From Oscillospiraceae bacterium (GTDB lineage: Bacteria > Bacillota > Clostridia > Oscillospirales > Oscillospiraceae), in the NCBI GenBank assembly GCA_016290695.1, contig JAEEUX010000113.1:1-7853 (forward strand): a stretch of DNA of 7,853 nt, read 5' to 3'. The notes beneath the pieces were generated by a model. That model did not search any database. It was given only the letters and a program-made list of their open reading frames with translations, and had not been told where the DNA came from. The position numbers were made by a program, and so were the translations under genes. Shown here in pieces: positions 3,856 to 7,853 of this stretch (positions are counted from its first letter, which is position 1; each line of letters begins with the position of its first letter).

Positions 3856-5593
3856 CATGATCCAGGCCGCCAAGGCCGAGATAGATTCTCTCATGCGCGC
3901 GGCCTACGCTTCCGCCGCCGCCAAAGGGCTTCTGCCCGCAGGGGTTGAGCTCAAGGGCGTAATAGAGATACCCAAGGATGCGAAGCTCGGCGATTACGCC
4001 TGCTCCTACGCAATGGCAGCCGCCAAGGAGATGAAGCAGGCACCCCGCGCCATAGCGGAAAAGCTCATCAAGGAGCTTGACCTTTCCGGCAGCTTCTTTT
4101 CCTCCGCCGAGGTCGCGGGCGCGGGCTTTATAAACTTCCGCCTCGCCAGCGCGTGGTACGCGGGAGTCCTGGCTGAGATCGAGGAAAAGGGCGATAAATA
4201 CGGCGCTGTTTCCGTCGGCGAGGGCAAGAAGGTTATGGTCGAGTTCGTTTCCGCCAACCCCACCGGCCCGATGCACATGGGCAACGCCCGCGGCGGCGTT
4301 ATGGGCGACGCGCTTGCCAGTGTTCTCGAGCGCGCGGGCTTCGATGTGTGGCGCGAGTTTTACGTTAACGACGCAGGCAACCAGATAAAAAAGTTTGCCG
4401 AGTCCATCGACGCACGCTACAGGCAGCTTATTCTCGGCGAGGACGCAGTTGCCTTCCCGGAGGACGGTTATCACGGTGAGGACATAAAAGACATCGCCAA
4501 GGCGTTTTTTGACGCTGAGGGCAAGGCCTACCTCGATAAGAGCGAGGAGGAGCGTTATGCCGCCATGTCCCGCTTCGGGCTCGACCGCAACATCCCGCGC
4601 ATGAAGGCTGACCTTGAAAAGTACCACATCGTTTACGACCGCTGGTTCTTCGAGTCGGAGCTGCACGATTCCGGCTATGTCCGCGAGACCGTGGATAAGC
4701 TCACCGAGCGCGGCTGGACCTATGAAAAGGACGGCGCTCTCTGGCTCAAAACTGCGGAGCTTCAGCGCAAGAAGGCGATAGAGAACGGCAAAACACCCGA
4801 GCAGGCCGAAAAAATGGACCTCAAGGACGATGTTCTGCGCCGCGCGAACGGCTTTTACACCTACTTCACCGCCGACATCGCCTACCACCGCAACAAGCTT
4901 GAAAAACGCGGCTTCGATTATGCCGTGAACCTCTGGGGCGCGGACCATCACGGCCACGTCGCCCGCCTGCAGGCAGCGCTTGACGCGCTGGGGCTCGACG
5001 GCTCGCACCGCCTTATCGTCGTGCTCTATCAGCTCGTGAACCTTCTGCGCGACGGCGAGGCCGTGCGTATGTCCAAGCGCACGGGCAGGGTCATCGCCCT
5101 GGCCGACCTTCTCGACGAGATTTCCGTGGACGCGGCGCGTTATTTCTTCAACGCCAAGCCCGACACGCACCTTGATTTCGACCTCGGCCTTGCCGTGCGC
5201 GAGGACAGTGAGAACCCCGTCTATTACATCCAGTACGCCCACGCGCGTATATGCTCGCTCGTCGCGGCGCTCGCCTCGGAGGGCGAAAAGGTCCGCGCGG
5301 CGGGGGATATCGACGCGGCGCTTCTCGATACGGACTACGACCATGAGCTTATCAAGCAGCTTTCGCTGCTGCCCGAGGAGATACGCCTCGCTTCCCGCGA
5401 TTACGACCCCTCGCGCATTAACCGCTATCTCGTCGAGCTCGCCTCCCGTTTCCACCGCTTCTATACCAGCGAGCACATAAAGGGCGAAGCGCCGGAACTC
5501 TGCGCGGCGAGGCTCAAGCTTGCCGACAGCGTCCGCAGCGTTATAGCCGCGGCTCTCGGCATCCTCGGCGTTTCCGCGCCCGTAAAGATGTAA
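3848..5593 (+). CDS. argS: Arginyl-tRNA synthetase
   Basis: Class I aminoacyl-tRNA synthetase of 581 residues that charges tRNA-Arg with arginine using ATP. It has the ArgS N-terminal additional domain (about 1-110). The PTGPMHMGN segment contains the HIGH-type motif HMGN at 143-146, in the form typical of ArgS. The GADHHGH active-site segment is at 364-370. The KMSKS counterpart is MSKRTG at 408-413. The DALR anticodon-binding domain runs from about 458 (VYYIQYAHARI) to the end, finishing GVSAPVKM as many ArgS proteins do. Length is complete. The ATG at 3848 follows AAAGGAAA by about 8 bases and overlaps the previous gene by 8 bases, so translation is probably coupled. It ends in TAA at 5591-5593, immediately followed by a hairpin (5600-5634). 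Confidence 0.97.
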   Translation: MPNMIQAAKAEIDSLMRAAYASAAAKGLLPAGVELKGVIEIPKDAKLGDYACSYAMAAAKEMKQAPRAIAEKLIKELDLSGSFFSSAEVAGAGFINFRLASAWYAGVLAEIEEKGDKYGAVSVGEGKKVMVEFVSANPTGPMHMGNARGGVMGDALASVLERAGFDVWREFYVNDAGNQIKKFAESIDARYRQLILGEDAVAFPEDGYHGEDIKDIAKAFFDAEGKAYLDKSEEERYAAMSRFGLDRNIPRMKADLEKYHIVYDRWFFESELHDSGYVRETVDKLTERGWTYEKDGALWLKTAELQRKKAIENGKTPEQAEKMDLKDDVLRRANGFYTYFTADIAYHRNKLEKRGFDYAVNLWGADHHGHVARLQAALDALGLDGSHRLIVVLYQLVNLLRDGEAVRMSKRTGRVIALADLLDEISVDAARYFFNAKPDTHLDFDLGLAVREDSENPVYYIQYAHARICSLVAALASEGEKVRAAGDIDAALLDTDYDHELIKQLSLLPEEIRLASRDYDPSRINRYLVELASRFHRFYTSEHIKGEAPELCAARLKLADSVRSVIAAALGILGVSAPVKM

Positions 5594-5599
5594 AAATCT

Positions 5600-5634
5600 T
5601 CAAACGAGACCCGCTGCGCTGGGCTCTCGTTTGA
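5600..5634 (+). terminator. Strong hairpin directly after argS
   Basis: TCAAACGAGA (5600-5609) pairs with TCTCGTTTGA (5625-5634), and an inner CCC/GGG can extend the stem, 7 bases after the argS stop. There is no downstream T-run, so it is a poor intrinsic terminator by rule. It may still protect the 3' end of the operon RNA or act with a downstream signal. Most of it belongs to the first 54-bp direct repeat. Confidence 0.45.
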
Positions 5635-5658
5635 GTTACTCGCTCTCATCGCGTCGGC
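5605..5658 (+). repeat. 54-bp direct repeat, left copy
   Basis: It begins CGAGACCCGCTGCGCTGGGC and ends CTCATCGCGTCGGC. It matches 5814-5867 at 53 of 54 positions, differing only by A at 5638 versus G at 5847. The copies have the same orientation and bracket 155 bases. Confidence 0.85.
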
Positions 5659-5747
5659 TCCGCGTTCCGCTCCCGCCTCCTTGGTCGGAGCGAGAGGTCG
5701 GTGTTTTTGCCGAGGCGAAGCCCCGTCAAAAACAGAAATTACAACAT

Positions 5748-5784
5748 AAAAAACGGACAGAAGAATTGCTTCTCCTGTCCGTTT
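5748..5784 (-). terminator. Intrinsic terminator, probably for spmAB
   Basis: AAACGGACAG (5751-5760) pairs perfectly with CTGTCCGTTT (5775-5784), and an inner AGAA/TTCT adds pairs around a TTGC loop. Read on the minus strand the stem is followed by an uninterrupted T-run (the complement of A 5748-5753), which fits termination of leftward RNA from spmB. On the plus strand only TTT then AACG follows, so action on argS RNA would be weaker. The distance from the spmB stop is about 180 bases. Confidence 0.65.
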
Positions 5785-5813
5785 AACGCTTGGCAGCAAA
5801 GCGCCAAGCTGTG

Positions 5814-5867
5814 CGAGACCCGCTGCGCTGGGCTCTCGTTTGAGTTGCTCGCTCTCATCGCGTCGGC
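5814..5867 (+). repeat. 54-bp direct repeat, right copy
   Basis: Near-identical to 5605-5658 (one mismatch). It lacks the CAAA before the inverted repeat, so only the shorter CGAGA/TCTCG stem can form here. Identity stops sharply at 5868. Confidence 0.85.
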
Positions 5868-5904
5868 AGATTAGCTTCGAGGCAATATGGTTGAATCGCA
5901 TTTC

Positions 5905-5950
5905 GGTAGGGAACGCTGTCCCCAGCGTTCCGCCCGCGCCACAGGCGCGG
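5905..5950 (+). repeat. Dispersed palindromic repeat, copy C (core only)
   Basis: The palindrome arms GGAACGCTG (5910-5918) and CAGCGTTCC (5923-5931) are followed by a second hairpin CCGCGCC-ACA-GGCGCGG (5934-5950). This is the same two-hairpin core as in copies A and B, with the shared TAGG lead-in. The AT-rich blocks of copies A and B are absent or unrecognisable. It lies only 16 bases from the spmB stop, so it would be transcribed as the 3' untranslated part of spmAB RNA. Confidence 0.65.
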
Positions 5951-5965
5951 TCTGCTACGCCGGGC

Positions 5966-6502
5966 TCATATTAGTTCGTTAAACCAGCTAAACATCCTCG
6001 CAAAAAGCGCGGCGCAGACAAAACCGGTAAAATCAGCAATCAGCGCGGCAGGTATGGCGTACCTGCCGCGTTTTATTTTCGCCGCGCCGAAGTATACGGC
6101 GGCGACGTAGAAGGTCGTTTCCGTCGAGCCGAGCATCACGGCGGCGCAGCGGCCCACGGGCGAGTCCGGCCCGTGAGTAAAAATCAGCTCCGAAGCGAGG
6201 GCGAGCGCCGCGCTTCCGCTGAGCGGACGGACGAGCATGAGCGGCGCAAGCTCGCGCGGTATCCCGAGAAAACGCGTCACGGGCTCCAAAACGCCCGTCA
6301 GCGCGTCGAGCAGTCCGCAGGCACGCATACCCTCGGTAGCCACAAGAACTGCAAGCACGGGAGGAAAAACGGCCCGCAGCACATCAAGACCATCCCTCGC
6401 GCCGCCGCACATAAGAGCATATGCGTCGCGCCCGCGCAAAAAAGCCGCGGCGCAGGAGAGCGCGACGAGCGCCGGAACGATAAGCGCCGTCAGCTTTTCC
6501 AC
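5966..6502 (-). CDS. spmB: Spore maturation protein B
   Basis: Membrane protein of 178 residues, the same length as Bacillus SpmB, with a nucleoside-transporter 'Gate' fold. With SpmA it is needed for normal dehydration of the spore core and so for heat resistance; the transported species, if any, is unknown. Family features are the N-terminal segment EKLTALIVPALVALSCAAAF, a VFPPVLAVLVATEGMRACG helix (about 45-63), the loop PLSGSAA (93-99) and the signature GPDSPVGRCAAVMLGSTETT (111-130). The closing helices are FYVAAVYFGAAKIKRG and IADFTGFVCAALFARMF. The GTG start at 6502 is chosen because it matches the family N-terminus. It lies 13 bases inside the end of spmA with only a weak GAAAAG before it, so translation probably depends on spmA. 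dacB, often beside spmAB in Bacillus, is not downstream here. Confidence 0.95.
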   Translation of the reverse strand: MEKLTALIVPALVALSCAAAFLRGRDAYALMCGGARDGLDVLRAVFPPVLAVLVATEGMRACGLLDALTGVLEPVTRFLGIPRELAPLMLVRPLSGSAALALASELIFTHGPDSPVGRCAAVMLGSTETTFYVAAVYFGAAKIKRGRYAIPAALIADFTGFVCAALFARMFSWFNELI

Positions 6503-7062
6503 AGCTTTTCAAATATCCGCGCCGCGCCTAAGCCCGCCGCGAGGGCGCAGAGGCTCGTCAGCCACACGGCGGGCAGTATGTCAAAGGGCAAAGCCGCGCC
6601 CGCCGAGGCGCGCACGGCGCAGACCGTCGCCGGGACGAGCTGCACGGAGGCGGTGTTCATCACGACGAAGCGGCACAGCTCCGCCCCCGCTGCGCTTTTT
6701 CCTCCCGCGAGCAGCCGCGCGGCCTCAAGTCCCGGCGCGGTGGCGGCGTTCCCGAGGCCGAGAAGGTTAGCCGAGACGTTCGCGCATATCGCCTCCTCCG
6801 CGCCGAGCACGGCCGCCGAGGGGAATGCCAGCCGTAAAAGCGGGCTCATGACGCGCTTCAGCGCCGATAAAGCCCCCGCTTCCCTGAGAAGAGCGTTTAC
6901 CCCTCCCCATAGGCAAAGCGGCCCGGCAAGTGAAAAAGCGAGCTTCACGGCTTTCTCCGCGCCGGAGAGCAGCCCTGCCGCAAGCTCCGGCGCCGTCCCA
7001 CTAAGAAGCGAGTAAAGCAGCGAACCCAAAAGCATGAGAGTTAGTATGACGGACATTGTCAC
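6490..7062 (-). CDS. spmA: Spore maturation protein A
   Basis: Membrane protein of 190 residues (Bacillus SpmA is about 196), partner of SpmB in spore core dehydration and in the same Gate-domain family. Family marks are the N-terminal helix VILTLMLLGSLLYSLLSG, the KLAFSLAGPLCLWGGV segment (about 40-55), the highly characteristic ANVSANLLGLGNAATAPG (94-111) and MNTASVQLVPATVCAVRASAG (135-155). A final helix runs near 163-180. The GTG at 7062 is preferred because GGGAGG lies 10 bases upstream. An ATG two codons later is an alternative with looser spacing. The ribosome binding site touches a perfect 8-bp palindrome (7077-7096), and a sporulation promoter candidate lies there. The gene overlaps spmB by 13 bases. 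Confidence 0.95.
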   Translation of the reverse strand: MTMSVILTLMLLGSLLYSLLSGTAPELAAGLLSGAEKAVKLAFSLAGPLCLWGGVNALLREAGALSALKRVMSPLLRLAFPSAAVLGAEEAICANVSANLLGLGNAATAPGLEAARLLAGGKSAAGAELCRFVVMNTASVQLVPATVCAVRASAGAALPFDILPAVWLTSLCALAAGLGAARIFEKLWKS

Positions 7063-7076
7063 GGTTATTTCGCCTC

Positions 7077-7112
7077 CCGGAATAAATATATTCCGGACTC
7101 ACGGGCTTATAC
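7077..7112 (-). promoter_or_regulatory. Palindrome and candidate mother-cell (sigma-E-like) promoter of spmAB
   Basis: CCGGAATA (7077-7084) and TATTCCGG (7089-7096) form a perfect 8-bp inverted repeat with a 4-base loop, directly before the spmA ribosome binding site and sharing two of its G bases. On the minus strand GTATAAG (7112-7106) and AATATATT (7092-7085) are 13 bases apart. They loosely resemble the sigma-E pattern KMATATT and CATACANT; spmAB is sigma-E dependent in Bacillus. A start near 7078 would leave a very short leader. The palindrome is certain, the promoter reading is weak. Confidence 0.35.
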
Positions 7113-7116
7113 TAAA

Positions 7117-7170
7117 GCAACACCGCATAATTCCGGGGCATAGATTGTGCCGGGAATTGTGCGGTGTTGC
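7117..7170 (-). terminator. Long inverted repeat between the ECF ATPase gene and spmA
   Basis: Left arm 7117-7134 (GCAACACCGCATAATTCC) and right arm 7153-7170 (GGAATTGTGCGGTGTTGC) pair over 18 bases with a single T-G wobble, around an 18-base loop. On the minus strand it is followed by TTTAGT, a short T-rich tail. It could terminate leftward transcription from the transporter gene 97 bases upstream. The unusually long stem for a terminator also allows a miniature mobile repeat. No second copy is visible in the window. Confidence 0.5.
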
Positions 7171-7266
7171 CCTGATGTCCGATTAAAATCAGAAAGTCTG
7201 TGCGGAAGGCTTTGCGCCGCGCTGCAGGGCTTTGCCCGAGCCGGCGCCCCCCTGTTCACTGCGCTC
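7171..7266. other. Short non-coding spacer after the ECF ATPase gene
   Basis: It contains only small self-complementary pieces (CTGAT/ATCAG and GGGC-TTT-GCCC). No gene, promoter or T-run typical of a terminator is seen on either strand. The better candidate for ending the transporter transcript is the long inverted repeat just to the left. Confidence 0.4.
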
Positions 7267-7853
7267 TTATCGCGACAGACTCAGGGGGAGTTCCATTCTG
7301 TTTGCCTCCAGAAGCGCCTTGTCGCGCAGGATTTCGTCCGCCGGGGCGTCCGCCGCGATGACGCCGCCGGAGAGGAGTATCACGCGGTCGCAGACTTCGA
7401 GTATCATATCGAGGTCATGGGAGGCGATGAGCTTCGTGATGCCGAGCTTTTTTATTTCGTTTATCACGCAGCGTCGGTTGAAGGGGTCGAGCGAAACGCT
7501 GGGCTCGTCGAGCACAAGCGCCTCGGGGCGCAGGGCTAAAACCGTCGCTATCGCGGCCATGCGCTTTTCGCCGCCGGAAATTTTGTGGTTGTATTTGTTC
7601 TTTAGCGCCTCGAGCTGCATCCCGGCGAGCGTTTCGTCTATGCGAGCGTCCGCCTCCTCGCGGCTCATGCCGTAATTGCGCAGGCCGAAGGCCATATCGT
7701 CGTATACCGTGGGCATGAACATCTGATTATCCGAGCTTTGCATGACGAAGCCGAGGGTTTTGCGCGCGTCCGCGAGCGTTTCCTTCGTAAGAAGCGCGCC
7801 GTTTATCGCGACCTCGCCCTCGTGCGGCAGGAGGCCCATGAGGATTTTGAGCA
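7267..7853 (-). CDS. ECF-type transporter ATPase, CbiO/NikO-like, N-terminus beyond window
   Basis: Cytosolic ATP-binding subunit of an energy-coupling factor ABC importer; 194 residues are visible and the N-terminal part with the Walker A motif lies past 7853. The frame is open to the edge, reading LKILMGLLPHEG, as expected just after Walker A. The Q-loop is FVMQSSDNQMFMPTVYDDMAFG (7688-7753), in the form typical of ECF A-subunits. The signature motif is ISGGEKRMAAIATVLA (7534-7581). Walker B is ALVLDEPSVSLDP (7483-7521), and the H-loop is ASHDLD (7408-7425). The C-terminus, LLEANRMELPLSL, resembles cobalt/nickel ATPases CbiO and NikO. A general vitamin-type EcfA subunit is the alternative. 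Its membrane and substrate-binding partners would be upstream, outside the window. The gene ends with TAA at 7269-7267. Confidence 0.88.
   Translation of the reverse strand, partial: LKILMGLLPHEGEVAINGALLTKETLADARKTLGFVMQSSDNQMFMPTVYDDMAFGLRNYGMSREEADARIDETLAGMQLEALKNKYNHKISGGEKRMAAIATVLALRPEALVLDEPSVSLDPFNRRCVINEIKKLGITKLIASHDLDMILEVCDRVILLSGGVIAADAPADEILRDKALLEANRMELPLSLSR

Larger units (their letters stand above)
5594..5965. other. Convergent intergenic region, hairpin-rich and without genes
   Basis: This region lies between the 3' ends of argS (plus) and spmB (minus). It holds a chain of inverted repeats: 5600-5634; CGCTCC/GGAGCG at 5668-5692; GTTTTTG/CAAAAAC at 5703-5733; the terminator-like stem at 5751-5784; GCTTGGC/GCCAAGC at 5788-5809; and the palindromic repeat copy at 5905-5950. 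Two 54-bp direct repeats bracket the middle. A leftward open frame overlapping the region and the end of argS has no ribosome binding site and is composed of repeat sequence. Confidence 0.65.

Noticed and set aside
3809..5476. Open frame of 555 codons antisense to argS
   Set aside because: It mirrors the argS codons exactly, has no ribosome binding site, and its translation has no recognisable domain. The GC-rich codon bias of argS explains the lack of stops.
5605..5867. Possible CRISPR array from repeated hairpin units
   Set aside because: There are only two 54-bp repeats with a single 155-bp interval, no regular spacing, and no cas genes.
5461..5901. Leftward frame of 146 codons between argS and spmB
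   Set aside because: Most of it is translated direct repeat and hairpin sequence plus the antisense of the argS end; there is no ribosome binding site.
6173..7015. Plus-strand frame of 280 codons opposite spmAB
   Set aside because: It is the antisense shadow of two clear membrane-protein genes; its Ser/Arg/Ala-rich translation has no domain.

Overview
The window is about 58-60% G+C by eye and carries dedicated endospore genes (a SpoVAC homologue, spmA, spmB). It also holds housekeeping genes arranged as in Firmicutes (a DUF1934/YwiB gene directly before argS). With many dispersed palindromic repeats between operons, this points to a spore-forming, GC-rich Clostridia member such as an Oscillospiraceae-like gut bacterium. 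The species cannot be named from the sequence alone.

Layout. Positions 1-301 are non-coding, with repeat fragments. Three minus-strand genes follow. From the transcriptional 5' side they are a conserved acidic protein of unknown function (2013-1606), spoVAC (1542-1093) and a HAD-family phosphatase (1003-302). The HAD gene has its own strong sigma-A-type promoter, whose -35 box lies over the spoVAC stop codon. A terminator-like hairpin between the unknown gene and spoVAC contains the spoVAC ribosome binding site. Positions 2064-2510 are intergenic and rich in repeats. A plus-strand operon follows: a murI-like glutamate racemase (TTG start), a DUF1934 gene and argS, each overlapping the next by 4-8 bases. 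Positions 5594-5965 are a hairpin-rich convergent intergenic region containing a 54-bp direct repeat. On the minus strand lie spmA (7062-6490) and spmB (6502-5966), overlapping by 13 bases. Upstream of them, behind a long inverted repeat, is the 3' part of an ECF-type (cobalt/nickel-like) transporter ATPase that runs off the window edge.

Function. The sporulation genes act late. SpoVAC belongs to the dipicolinate channel of the spore inner membrane, and SpmA/SpmB are needed for spore core dehydration. The murI-DUF1934-argS operon joins D-glutamate supply for peptidoglycan to Arg-tRNA synthesis. I see no defence system, CRISPR array, transposase, tRNA or rRNA. The unusual items are the active-site substitutions in the racemase, the leader architectures of the two sporulation loci, the unknown gene beside spoVAC, and the repeat families.
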